From TM7 phylum sp. oral taxon 348 (lineage in GTDB: Bacteria; Patescibacteriota; Saccharimonadia; Saccharimonadales; Saccharimonadaceae): DNA of 64,000 nt. Position 1 is the first letter of the stretch, and every line of letters starts with the position of its first letter. The notes beneath the pieces were generated by a model, which had not been told where the DNA came from, did not search any database, and saw only the letters and a list, made by a program, of their open reading frames with translations. The stretch covers positions 306,510-370,509 of the forward strand of contig SDRW01000001.1 of assembly GCA_007845485.1 (NCBI GenBank), written 5' to 3'. This document shows, in pieces, positions 24,263 through 33,862 of the stretch. Both the position numbers and the translations under genes were made by a program.

Positions 24263-25156
24263 GTTATAGTTCCCTAACAATTTAGATATTGGTATAATCC
24301 CATGGTGGCACATTCCTGGAATCCTGGTGTTATAGTTCCCTAACAATTTAGATATTGGTATAATCCCATGGTGGCACATTCCTGGAATCCTGGTGTTATA
24401 GTTCCCTAACAATTTAGATATTGGTATAATATCGAAACCTCGGCTCATCATATCCAGTAAGTTATAGTTCCCTAACAATTTAGATATTGGTATAATGGGA
24501 CACATAGCGGGCTACCGCGCACAGCGGTTATAGTTCCCTAACAATTTAGATATTGGTATAATTTTGCGTCATAATTCATAAATAAAGCATGGGTTATAGT
24601 TCCCTAACAATTTAGATATTGGTATAATAAAACAGAATTTTTTATATAAGTAGGTTTTGTTATAGTTCCCTAACAATTTAGATATTGGTATAATCCCAAG
24701 GCGGAACGTTTTTGGAATCCTGGTGTTATAGTTCCCTAACAATTTAGATATTGGTATAATTTAGAATCGCCAGGATCATGCTTAATCTCAGTTATAGTTC
24801 CCTAACAATTTAGATATTGGTATAATCTTTCGACATTTTTTAACGCTTAATATTACGTTATAGTTCCCTAACAATTTAGATATTGGTATAATTGGTGCAG
24901 TTATACTATTACGAGCTTATTTGTTATAGTTCCCTAACAATTTAGATATTGGTATAATGCTTTGCATGGCACGCTGGACAGGCCATTAGTTATAGTTCCC
25001 TAACAATTTAGATATTGGTATAATAGAAAAATACGTCAAACGTACTGAAGTTGAGTTATAGTTCCCTAACAATTTAGATATTGGTATAATCATTTTCTTG
25101 TCCTTTCTTGGCGGCGATAGGTTATAGTTCCCTAACAATTTAGATATTGGTATAAT
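24263..25156 (+). CRISPR. type II CRISPR array, 14 repeats and 13 spacers
   Basis: Fourteen identical 36-bp repeats start GTTATAGTTCCC and end ATTGGTATAAT. All thirteen spacers are exactly 30 nt. The repeat resembles Neisseria type II-C repeats in both ends. The strand given is the crRNA strand, because the tracrRNA anti-repeat at 30050-30080 on the minus strand pairs with it. Spacers 1 (24299-24328) and 2 (24365-24394) are identical, and spacer 7 (24695-24724) is a related variant. The array converges on the cas operon. Every repeat ends in the extended -10 TGGTATAAT, so transcription may start inside each spacer. Confidence 0.98.
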
Positions 25157-25164
25157 ACTTCCTC

Positions 25165-25194
25165 AAATCCCCCTCTGTTACGAGGGGGATTTTT
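25165..25194 (+). terminator. terminator after the CRISPR array
   Basis: A perfect 11-bp stem (AAATCCCCCTC with GAGGGGGATTT) with a 6-nt loop and a T-run lies 8 nt after the last repeat. It would stop array transcripts before cas2, and may also act on the opposing cas transcript. Confidence 0.85.
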
Positions 25195-25196
25195 GG

Positions 25197-25505
25197 TTAG
25201 AAAAATGCTAGTTGACCAACAGGAACGGCCTTTTCCTGAGTAGTTTTTTCACCAACGATAACGTACATGTGCGTGAATTGATGTTCGGTCAGATACAGTA
25301 ATCGCACTGATCCACTGTCTGGTGCATGACGCTTAACGCGCATCATGTGCTTTTCAGCAACGTCACGATTCGGGCACAGTCTCGTGTATACGCTATATTG
25401 CAACATATCAAAGCCGTCATCCAGCAAGAACTTACGAAATTGCGTGGCGGCTCTACGCTCAGCTTTAGTATTGGTCGGCAAATCGAAAAATACTGCGACC
25501 CTCAT
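25197..25505 (-). CDS. cas2: CRISPR-associated endonuclease Cas2
   Basis: The 102-residue protein has the Cas2 ferredoxin-like start MRVAVFFDLPTNT with the metal-binding Asp at residue 8, a FRKFLLDDGFDMLQYSVYTR segment and a short C-terminal strand region. With Cas1 it integrates new spacers. I prefer the ATG at 25505; an ATG at 25520 would add five residues but lies directly on the GGGAAGGG ribosome site. Gap to cas1 is about 25 nt. The gene ends at the array terminator, reading toward the array. Confidence 0.95.
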   Translation of the reverse strand: MRVAVFFDLPTNTKAERRAATQFRKFLLDDGFDMLQYSVYTRLCPNRDVAEKHMMRVKRHAPDSGSVRLLYLTEHQFTHMYVIVGEKTTQEKAVPVGQLAFF

Positions 25506-25530
25506 GATTTTATATAACATCCCTTCCCTG

Positions 25531-26421
25531 TTAGGAGGCGATTTTTGGCAAAAGAAGCTTACGCGCCTCCTTTACCTCGATACATTCGATAAAGCTTTCA
25601 ACTGTTCGCTCAACCGCATGCTTTATCATAAACTTCTTATCATTCATTATAACATAATAATTTAATATGTCAATGATAAGCTGTCGATCATGTTTGGTGA
25701 GACTGGCGTCACGGTCGCCAACATGAAGTGGTGCAACTTTTTCTAGGATATATAAATCGACAGCGGCACGGTACGGCTCAATCAGGTCGTCGGCTAGGTT
25801 AAAACTATTAAGCTCGTTGTGATGAAAAATCCCCAGTGAAGCGACTAGCCCGCGGGCGGCGATATGCCGAGCTATGTGACTGCGCACCATCGCGTAGCCA
25901 TAATTGAGCGCGGCATTATGCCAAATTGGTTTGCGACGTGTGGCGTCGTCGAGTAGCTGGTCAAAATAAATGCGAGCAGCGATTGATTCACGATTGCTAG
26001 TGTCGCCTGATTTGACATCGCTAATATGGGTGCGTAAGGCGGCATCGTCTAATCCGATTGACCGCAAGACATCGGCTTGATTGGTAATTTTGCTGATAAT
26101 AATTTGCTGCCACAATTGCTTTTTGAGCGGCTGACTCATGGCAAGTTGTTGGCGTGAAACTTTGGCCTGGCGTGAATGTTGTGAATACGGTAGAAGTACG
26201 CTAGCTGGTAGATGTTTTTCGTCACAAATAATGGTTGTTGTGCCTTTGGTCGCTAGCGCTGTGAGCAGATTTGCGGTTGTGGTAATACCATAGCCGTCCA
26301 GAATGAGCGAGTCGATATCCTCGATTGGTAAAGTTGCCTCAGTCTCCTGCGCAATTACCAACTGGTTGTCGCGCAAACTTAGCCTGGCGGGTTTTTCGAT
26401 AGCTATAACACGCCAGGCCAT
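25531..26421 (-). CDS. cas1: CRISPR-associated integrase Cas1
   Basis: The 296-residue protein matches type II Cas1: a beta-rich N-terminus (MAWRVIAIEKPARLSLRDN, LPIEDIDSLILDGYGITTT) and a helical catalytic domain. The metal ligands are visible as Glu145 in SNRESIAARIYF, His200/201 in LGIFHHNELNSF and Glu215 in DDLIEPYR. NAALNYGYAMVRSHIAR is the family signature. Its ATG follows the cas9 stop without a gap (TAAATG), so cas9 and cas1 are co-translated. Length is normal. No csn2 or cas4 is present, which points to subtype II-C. Confidence 0.96.
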   Translation of the reverse strand: MAWRVIAIEKPARLSLRDNQLVIAQETEATLPIEDIDSLILDGYGITTTANLLTALATKGTTTIICDEKHLPASVLLPYSQHSRQAKVSRQQLAMSQPLKKQLWQQIIISKITNQADVLRSIGLDDAALRTHISDVKSGDTSNRESIAARIYFDQLLDDATRRKPIWHNAALNYGYAMVRSHIARHIAARGLVASLGIFHHNELNSFNLADDLIEPYRAAVDLYILEKVAPLHVGDRDASLTKHDRQLIIDILNYYVIMNDKKFMIKHAVERTVESFIECIEVKEARKLLLPKIAS

Positions 26422-29400
26422 TTATAACCACCTGTAATTGTCGCCGAGGACGGAGATGTCGTAGCGCTCGATGAGAGTAGCAGAACGGGGTGAAATTTCA
26501 CGTAATTTATCCTTGGATTTACCTGGTGAATAGTGTGAAATAATAGACATAACTCCGCTAGAAATATTCCATTTCACATAGTATCCTTCCATAACCTTGT
26601 TGCCAAAATAACATCTCACATAATCATTCGGATACAACGAGCAAACTTTAATGGATGTTTTATCTACATCAGTGAACCCTTTTGGTGCTGGTAGGATCTT
26701 TGTTGGCGTGGGCTTATTTTTACCAACTTGATGGGCGTAAACTGGCACGAAAAAGTGCTCGATTTTTCCTTTCTTGTTTGGTTTTTGATATACGTCAAGC
26801 CGTATCATAGACCCATTGTTGACGAAAGCTTTACCGTCGTTGATATAGAATCCGCTTGGTTGCGTCGAATATACTTTGATAGTCGAGACTGGCGATAGTT
26901 GTTTGCCGTTTTTGTCGAATTTTTTGTCATTTTTGTAAACAGGTTCAGTGAAAGCCTTTTCAGGATTATTATCATGAGCATCTAGCCTCTCAAGTAATTT
27001 ATCGTACAGCCATTTATCAGATTCTTTAAGTACAGAGTTTTCGACATCCTTGCGCTTAACTTTATTAAGCGGCATTCGTACGGTTCGCTGATCATTATCT
27101 TTGACTTTTGGTGAGCGGATGGTTTCCTTGTGTGCTTGAGCAGTAGCCTTGCGGCGTGGCATACGGGAAACGAAGATCGGCTTTATACTTAGGCGGAAAT
27201 CTTCATCGTAATTATCAAGCCCACGTAGCTCATTTTGCAATGTGGCAATATCGGTGTTGAGGGTACGCTTCATGACTTCTTTACTGAAGTCTGGCCACGG
27301 AGCTGGGAAGCGGTTTTTGGTCTCTTCATTGCTGCGCAACTTGAAATATTCAGCTTGCGCGAGGTCTTTTTGCGCCTGAGTAAATGTCGCTTCATCGGTA
27401 ATTTCGCCAGTGTTTTCATCGGTAGATTGTAACAAAATTTGCCGTTTTTCATCAATTGTTTTAGCATTATTTAGATACAGTTTCATTTCCTGCTCTTTCG
27501 AGAAGAGGTTTGCTTGGTAAACAATCTTCTGGTTAATTGCCGCCACAACCGCTGCATCCTTGGCGTGATGCAATACATCCTCGGCGCGATCCTTTGCTAG
27601 CCCCCAGCGTTTGCGTAAATAGGCTGTTGTCGTACCGTTTGGTGCTATTACACGCTGTTTTTCTTTGCCTTCGGCAAAGTCAACCATTTGGCGTAAATAA
27701 TTTTGGATAAACCTCGTAATATATCGCGTGTCATTCAGAGCACGCACATTCCAGCTGTCATTTTTGTAGTCTTGGAGCAATAGATTTTGCTTCTTTTTCA
27801 GGGCGTAGCCATTATATTTATAGTTAGCTCCAGCATCTTTGTCACCTTTTTTAACTTCTCGCGTTTGATAAGTCGACTCTACTCGAGCTACATACTCTTT
27901 CCAACGTTTTTCGTCTGCGCCGAAATATTCAAATGGTGTTTGATTGCCCTTCTTTTGATTCTCCTCTGTTAATACCAGAGTTTTGTTAGTAATTCCGTCG
28001 TTGTTGGAGCGTGAAAACGGCACAATGTGATCAACTTGATAGGCGTTGTCGTCGCGTAGCATCGTCTCAAAATCAATCGACTTTCCGGAGTATAGACAGA
28101 CGCCGTTTTGTTCACGATAGAGCTTAACTTTAATGATCTGCTGACCGGTTGGAGTTACGACGCCGTTCTCGTTTAGCGTCTGAATGATACTTTGATTGCG
28201 CGCTTGGTTTTCCTTATTTTCATTTTCAATTGCTTTACGATCTTTGAAGTTTTTCGCGAGGTCGCGAGCGGTTTCAACTTTGATGAAATATGGTTTGCCA
28301 TATTTACGTTCGATGGCGCGAACAACCTTCAGTGTCTGGGTGATGGCACGCTTGACGACAGGGTTGGTAATTTGCTCCAGGCTGGCAGATTGCTTTTTGA
28401 AGTCGTAGCCAGCTGTCTCGCAGGCTTTGTCGTAGGTCATGCCCTCGAGGATGTGCGGCGTGATTTTTTGCAAAGCCTTGATAGATAAATGACCGAATGC
28501 TTTGAAGTTGGTTGGCTTAATTTTGATGATAGCTTCTTTGGCTTTGTCAGAAAGCGGCAGTGAATCTAGTTCGGCGCGAATACCCTCGTCGGCTTTTTGT
28601 GTCGTGAGGATGTAGGCGATTTGATTGATTACCGATTCATTGTCAATTTTTGCCCAAACTTCTGGTAAATCTTTCAGCGCTGACCTGATGTCGTTATATG
28701 CTTTTAGGCCGCCAAAGGTATTGTCTTCGCCGAATTCATCGCCCTCTTTCTTCTTGCCGCGTACGTCTTTTGGTACGTAGTCTTCGCTAATCCCTGCAGT
28801 ACTGCGCACCTTTTTATAGGTTAAGTTATTTTGGCTTTTGGCTACGTCGATAACTTTACTGATTTGTTCTGGAGACAGTCTTATCTCTAGATTATCGCGC
28901 TTAGCCTGGCGTTTGCTGGCGTCGCGGGGAATGAAGACTAGATGTGATAAATCGCTCGCCAAGCGAAATACCTCGAAACTATAGCTGGCTTTTGGTGCTC
29001 TCTTCTCGCCGTCTTCAAAAGTACATTTGCCGACCATCTTTTCGATCAGCTCTTTAGTCATGAAAGGACGCTGATACATGATGGCACTTACATTGGTGAC
29101 TTGTCCGTCGTCAATGCCATAAATCAATTCGTTAATAGCCTGTTCGGGGACATTTTTCAGGGCATAGTTTCGCTGAGTTTTAATAATAGCTTCTAGCTCA
29201 CACAAAAAATCATCGCGCGCAAAACTGTTAGTATAATCGTCGCGTTTATTGCGCTTATGCAAAGCGAATTTTTCATCGCGACTCAGCGCGTCGCCGACAG
29301 TTGTGTAATTGTTATCAGCGAGAAACTTTTCATTAGCTTTGAGGGCGCTAGTGACACGACCGCCTTCTTTGTCTGATTCTTCAACAACCTTGCGGTTCGA

Positions 29401-29820
29401 CTTAAAGCCGCGTCGTTTGGCAATCTGATATAAAACTTTGAGTAATTCTTCAGGCGATAACTCCTCGGTGAGTGCTTTTGTTCGCAGACCATACACGTCT
29501 AATTTGTTGAAATCAGACTTGTAATCTAGAACTTCCTCGACTCGATCTTTAGTGAGAATATTTTGGTCAATAAAGAACTGCTTGAGGTGATTGAGGCGCT
29601 GGCGACGACGTTTTAGGCGCCGTCGAGCTGAACGTGCGTCACGGCGAGGTTTGGCGAGTGAATCGCCGTTTTGAGGATCTTCTGGCCGCTCAAAAATCCT
29701 CACCCCCAAATCGTGAATACGCTTTTTATCTAAATCCAGCACTGCCCAGCCAACTGAGGATGTGCCAATGTCTAGTCCGAGTGAATATTTGCGCGGTTTA
29801 TATAATTTCCTGTCTGTCAT
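26422..29820 (-). CDS. cas9: type II-C Cas9 nuclease
   Basis: The 1132-residue protein is an RNA-guided DNA nuclease. RuvC-I has YSLGLDIGTSSVGWAVLD with Asp17, an Arg-rich bridge helix follows at about 60-80 (RRRLKRRRQRLNHLK), RuvC-II has VETARD with Glu516, the HNH domain has DHIVPFSR with His598, and RuvC-III has HHAKDAAV with His752 and Asp755. All catalytic residues are present, so it should be active. The size is typical of the compact II-C class. A TATAGT box at 29861-29866 lies about 40 nt upstream. The tracrRNA is encoded directly behind its start on the same strand. The PAM-interacting region cannot be read from sequence. Confidence 0.97.
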   Translation of the reverse strand: MTDRKLYKPRKYSLGLDIGTSSVGWAVLDLDKKRIHDLGVRIFERPEDPQNGDSLAKPRRDARSARRRLKRRRQRLNHLKQFFIDQNILTKDRVEEVLDYKSDFNKLDVYGLRTKALTEELSPEELLKVLYQIAKRRGFKSNRKVVEESDKEGGRVTSALKANEKFLADNNYTTVGDALSRDEKFALHKRNKRDDYTNSFARDDFLCELEAIIKTQRNYALKNVPEQAINELIYGIDDGQVTNVSAIMYQRPFMTKELIEKMVGKCTFEDGEKRAPKASYSFEVFRLASDLSHLVFIPRDASKRQAKRDNLEIRLSPEQISKVIDVAKSQNNLTYKKVRSTAGISEDYVPKDVRGKKKEGDEFGEDNTFGGLKAYNDIRSALKDLPEVWAKIDNESVINQIAYILTTQKADEGIRAELDSLPLSDKAKEAIIKIKPTNFKAFGHLSIKALQKITPHILEGMTYDKACETAGYDFKKQSASLEQITNPVVKRAITQTLKVVRAIERKYGKPYFIKVETARDLAKNFKDRKAIENENKENQARNQSIIQTLNENGVVTPTGQQIIKVKLYREQNGVCLYSGKSIDFETMLRDDNAYQVDHIVPFSRSNNDGITNKTLVLTEENQKKGNQTPFEYFGADEKRWKEYVARVESTYQTREVKKGDKDAGANYKYNGYALKKKQNLLLQDYKNDSWNVRALNDTRYITRFIQNYLRQMVDFAEGKEKQRVIAPNGTTTAYLRKRWGLAKDRAEDVLHHAKDAAVVAAINQKIVYQANLFSKEQEMKLYLNNAKTIDEKRQILLQSTDENTGEITDEATFTQAQKDLAQAEYFKLRSNEETKNRFPAPWPDFSKEVMKRTLNTDIATLQNELRGLDNYDEDFRLSIKPIFVSRMPRRKATAQAHKETIRSPKVKDNDQRTVRMPLNKVKRKDVENSVLKESDKWLYDKLLERLDAHDNNPEKAFTEPVYKNDKKFDKNGKQLSPVSTIKVYSTQPSGFYINDGKAFVNNGSMIRLDVYQKPNKKGKIEHFFVPVYAHQVGKNKPTPTKILPAPKGFTDVDKTSIKVCSLYPNDYVRCYFGNKVMEGYYVKWNISSGVMSIISHYSPGKSKDKLREISPRSATLIERYDISVLGDNYRWL

Positions 29821-29860
29821 TTATGTGTCCCTGTTGTTTTGTTCGTATGAAAGTAACTCT

Positions 29861-29866
29861 ACTATA
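29861..29866 (-). promoter_or_regulatory. -10 box upstream of cas9
   Basis: TATAGT on the minus strand, in GGAGTATAGTAGAG, lies about 40 nt before the cas9 ATG and would give a short 5' leader with an AGGGA ribosome site. Confidence 0.4.
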
Positions 29867-29929
29867 CTCCAAAAATACCGAGAATTAAAGCGTTTAACTC
29901 ATGGCAACGGCTGTGGCGTTAAGATTTAT

Positions 29930-30085
29930 ATAAATAATAAGATAATCCGCCCAACTAGTGAGCGGATTAGAGCTTTGCTTTAGATTCACAGTAGAACTCT
30001 CAACCGTAGCTGCACGATCAAAATCGTCGCCCTAAGTTGCTAAATTATTATAGAAACCTAAAACAATTTAGATATTAGTACAATC
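29930..30085 (-). ncRNA. tracrRNA
   Basis: The minus strand holds AATATCTAAATTG, then TTAGG and CTATAAT, complementary to the CRISPR repeat over about 30 bases with a small internal bulge, as for a II-C anti-repeat. A nexus-like region with ACGAT/ATCGT hairpin follows. The RNA ends with the stem AATCCGC/GCGGATT (29944-29950 with 29962-29968) and a T-rich tail, a likely terminator. It lies between manC and cas9 and reads toward cas9. The 5' end and promoter are not certain; expected length is about 150 nt. Confidence 0.88.
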
Positions 30086-30150
30086 CTTACTTAAGGGACT
30101 GTAATTCAAATATATCACGCTACATTTTAAATGGCAATATGGATCTTAAT

Positions 30151-31200
30151 TTAAATTTTTTTATTCAACATCTTAGTAATTTCACTTGTTTTAGTAGCTA
30201 TATCCTTTCTTGCAACCAAAACACCGTCCGGCGTATTAACCACAACAATATTATCTAATCCAATAACCGCGACTGGCTTATCTGGCTCTTCATTACGGAC
30301 ATAAGCTGTATCAGTATCTAAAATATAAATATTTTCGCCTTTGCAATAATTACCCTTTTCATCTTTTATAAGGACATCATATAAATCTTTAAAATTTCCA
30401 ATATCCATCCAATCAAAACTAGCCGAAATCATAAATAAGTTCGGCATCTTTTCGATCAAGACTGTATCAATTGCTTGAACATCAAAACTAAGATATGTTT
30501 TATAATATTCCTCACTAGCGAAGTGAGATAAGGATCTCAATTTACTGTAATCTTCCATCAAAGTGGGCGCAAATTGTTGCATTTGTTTTACAAAAATATC
30601 AACTGACCCAACAAAATACCCGCCGTTCCATAAATAATCACCAGAAGCAAAATATTTTTTAGCGGTTTCGTAATCAGGTTTCTCCTTAAATGATTTTACC
30701 GTATATGCATTATTACTTTTATCGATTAAATCGCCACATTCAATATATCCAAAACCAGTTGACGGTGCAGTAGGTTCAATGCCAACTAGCGCGATTGAAT
30801 TATTCTGCTGAGATATAGTAGCCGCCGATTGAAAAGATTGCTTAAAGCCTTTAACATTACGGACATTATGATCGGAATGAATAAAAGCAACAGGTTCATT
30901 AGTTTTATGATGGCGTGCAATATAATCAAGCGCAAAAATAATACAATGTGCCGTACCTCGACGCCCTGGTTCTATTAAAAAGGCATCGCTAGGGAGTTCT
31001 GGAAGTTGATCGCGTAGTTTATCTGCATGACTAGATTCAGTAACAATATATACCGTATCCCCTAGTATAGAGGCACGATCATAAGCTTGCTGAACCATAG
31101 TTCGCTCGCTAGTTAGAGTCAAAAGCTGTTTCGGATTGTTTGGCGTTGAAAGTGGCCACAGTCTAGTACCAGCGCCACCAGCTATAATTACGGTTATCAT
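30151..31200 (-). CDS. manC: mannose-1-phosphate guanylyltransferase
   Basis: The 349-residue enzyme makes GDP-mannose from GTP and mannose-1-phosphate. It has the nucleotidyltransferase signature GGAGTRLWPLS at residues 8-18 with NPKQLL following, the sugar-phosphate segment FKEKPDYETA, and a C-terminal left-handed beta-helix with the ManC pattern (VIGLDNIVVVNTPDGVLV). The isomerase domain of bifunctional ManC/AlgA is absent, so it is the short form. It is transcribed divergently from galE with 52 nt between the starts. A TATAAT box 6 nt before the ATG implies leaderless translation. It feeds mannosylation in the surface-glycan region. Confidence 0.93.
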   Translation of the reverse strand: MITVIIAGGAGTRLWPLSTPNNPKQLLTLTSERTMVQQAYDRASILGDTVYIVTESSHADKLRDQLPELPSDAFLIEPGRRGTAHCIIFALDYIARHHKTNEPVAFIHSDHNVRNVKGFKQSFQSAATISQQNNSIALVGIEPTAPSTGFGYIECGDLIDKSNNAYTVKSFKEKPDYETAKKYFASGDYLWNGGYFVGSVDIFVKQMQQFAPTLMEDYSKLRSLSHFASEEYYKTYLSFDVQAIDTVLIEKMPNLFMISASFDWMDIGNFKDLYDVLIKDEKGNYCKGENIYILDTDTAYVRNEEPDKPVAVIGLDNIVVVNTPDGVLVARKDIATKTSEITKMLNKKI

Positions 31201-31206
31201 ATTTAC

Positions 31207-31212
31207 ATTATA
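31207..31212 (-). promoter_or_regulatory. -10 box of manC
   Basis: TATAAT on the minus strand, 6 nt before the ATG at 31200. The spacing puts the transcription start at the start codon. Confidence 0.6.
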
Positions 31213-31252
31213 TAATAGTAGTTACAATTACATTATAGAAAGGATTCGTTTT

Positions 31253-32266
31253 ATGAAGATTTTACTTACTGGTGGAACTGGATACATAGGTTCACATACT
31301 GCAATAGATCTTATAGAGAATGGAAATGATATAGTCATTGTTGATAATCTCTCAAATTCATCAAAGGAAGTTATTAATAGGCTTAATAAAATTACTAAAA
31401 CAAAAGTTCCATTTTACGAATCTGATATTCGTAATAAATCCAAATTGGAAGAAATTTTCGAGCAAGAAAAGCCTGATGCTGTAATTCATTTTGCGGGACT
31501 TAAAGCAGTTGGTGAATCTGTTGAACAACCTCTAAAATACTATTCAAATAATCTAGAAACAAGTTTAGTTTTACTTGATGTTATGAGTAAATTTGATGTC
31601 AATAAAATAGTATTCTCTAGCTCGGCAACAGTATGTGGAACACCAAAAAAATTACCAATTACTGAATCTGATCAAGCTGGTGTCGGCATTACTAATCCTT
31701 ACGGATGGACAAAATTTATGATTGAGCAGATATTAACAGATATAGCCGCAGCTAACCCAAATTTTGAAGTTACTATTCTACGTTATTTTAATCCAGTTGG
31801 GGCGCATAAATCTGGTTTAATTGGCGAAGATCCAAATGGCATTCCAAATAATCTTTTACCTTACATTACTCAAGTAGCCGTAGGAAGACTCGCAAAGGTT
31901 GGTGTATTTGGAAATGATTACAATACTCCAGATGGTACAGGTGTACGCGATTATATACATGTCATGGATTTAGCATCAGGACATACAGCAGCCTTAAACC
32001 ACAGTAAGCCAGGTGTTGCAATTTATAATTTGTGTTCAGGTAAAGGTGTCTCAGTATTGGAGCTAATCGATGCATTTAGTAAAGCTGCAGGAAAGTCAAT
32101 ACCTTATGAAATAACAGATAGAAGACCAGGTGATATTGCCGCTTCTTATGCAGACGCAAGTAAAGCCAAGAAAGAACTTAACTGGCAAACTGTTTATTCT
32201 ATAAAACAAGCTTGTGCCGATAGTTGGAAGTGGCAGTCAAATAATCCAAATGGATTTGCAGACTAA
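31253..32266 (+). CDS. galE: UDP-glucose 4-epimerase
   Basis: The 337-residue protein is a short-chain dehydrogenase-type epimerase that interconverts UDP-glucose and UDP-galactose. Visible are the NAD-binding GGTGYIGSH at residues 7-15, the HFAGLKAVGES loop, the catalytic YxxxK in NPYGWTKFMIE, and the GalE-specific NLLPYITQVAVGRL and DGTGVRDYIHVMDLA segments. The ATG at 31253 is supported by GAAAGGA, so this gene, unlike its divergent partner manC, has a classical leader. An upstream frame extension would overlap manC and is rejected. Confidence 0.95.
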   Translation: MKILLTGGTGYIGSHTAIDLIENGNDIVIVDNLSNSSKEVINRLNKITKTKVPFYESDIRNKSKLEEIFEQEKPDAVIHFAGLKAVGESVEQPLKYYSNNLETSLVLLDVMSKFDVNKIVFSSSATVCGTPKKLPITESDQAGVGITNPYGWTKFMIEQILTDIAAANPNFEVTILRYFNPVGAHKSGLIGEDPNGIPNNLLPYITQVAVGRLAKVGVFGNDYNTPDGTGVRDYIHVMDLASGHTAALNHSKPGVAIYNLCSGKGVSVLELIDAFSKAAGKSIPYEITDRRPGDIAASYADASKAKKELNWQTVYSIKQACADSWKWQSNNPNGFAD

Positions 32267-33319
<1,053 letters not shown>

Positions 33320-33322
33320 ACT

Positions 33323-33862
33323 ATGCCACACGCAGACAGGTCTAAACAGCGTGAGATAAATTTTTGCCGAAGATGTGGCACAACCCTAAACAAGATTTCC
33401 GAAGAATATTGGAAATGTAAAAATCAACACAGTACTTTCAATAGTCCTGTACCAGCTACGGGTATATTCTTTCTAACGCCAAATAAGCAAAGTATCATAC
33501 TTGCCAGGCGTAAATTTGACCCAAATAAAGGTCTACTGGATTGTGTAGGCGGTTTTATGGAAATAAACGAGAGTGCCGAAGATGCTGTACGTCGCGAAAT
33601 TACCGAGGAAACAGAGTTAACACAAGACCATTACAGTACGCCTATTTACCTCTGCTCAGCACCTTCAAATTACTATTATCAAGGCGAAAACATACCAGTT
33701 ATTTCAACTTTATTCTGGGCAGTAATACATGAGGGTGTACAACTAAAGCCGCATGATGATGTTGCCGAAATAGTGACACTATCTCCTGACGAGATTAGTT
33801 TTGAGATGTTGTCAGGCGAAGATATTAAGCAAGGTTTTGCTAAATTAAAGGAGATTTTATGA
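33323..33862 (+). CDS. Nudix hydrolase with zinc ribbon
   Basis: The 179-residue protein has an N-terminal zinc ribbon (CRRCGTTL and CKNQH, about residues 12-38), then a Nudix domain with the box GGFMEINESAEDAVRREITEETEL at about 74-97, where the REITEE catalytic residues are complete. The arrangement recalls NADH pyrophosphatases and nucleotide-sugar hydrolases. It starts 3 nt after rmlB and its stop overlaps rmlC (ATGA), so it is fixed inside the rhamnose operon. It may hydrolyse a nucleotide sugar or clear a damaged nucleotide; the substrate is unknown. Its base composition is more AT-rich than that of rmlB and rmlC on either side. Confidence 0.88.
   Translation: MPHADRSKQREINFCRRCGTTLNKISEEYWKCKNQHSTFNSPVPATGIFFLTPNKQSIILARRKFDPNKGLLDCVGGFMEINESAEDAVRREITEETELTQDHYSTPIYLCSAPSNYYYQGENIPVISTLFWAVIHEGVQLKPHDDVAEIVTLSPDEISFEMLSGEDIKQGFAKLKEIL

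Noticed and set aside
24236..24505. An 89-residue minus-strand frame with repeated IIPISKLLGNYN units over the array.
   Set aside because: It is the CRISPR repeat read as codons; repeat plus spacer is 66 nt, a multiple of three, so the frame stays open by chance.
24299..25120. Self-targeting spacers.
   Set aside because: I saw no spacer copy elsewhere in the window by eye. This was not a full search on both strands.
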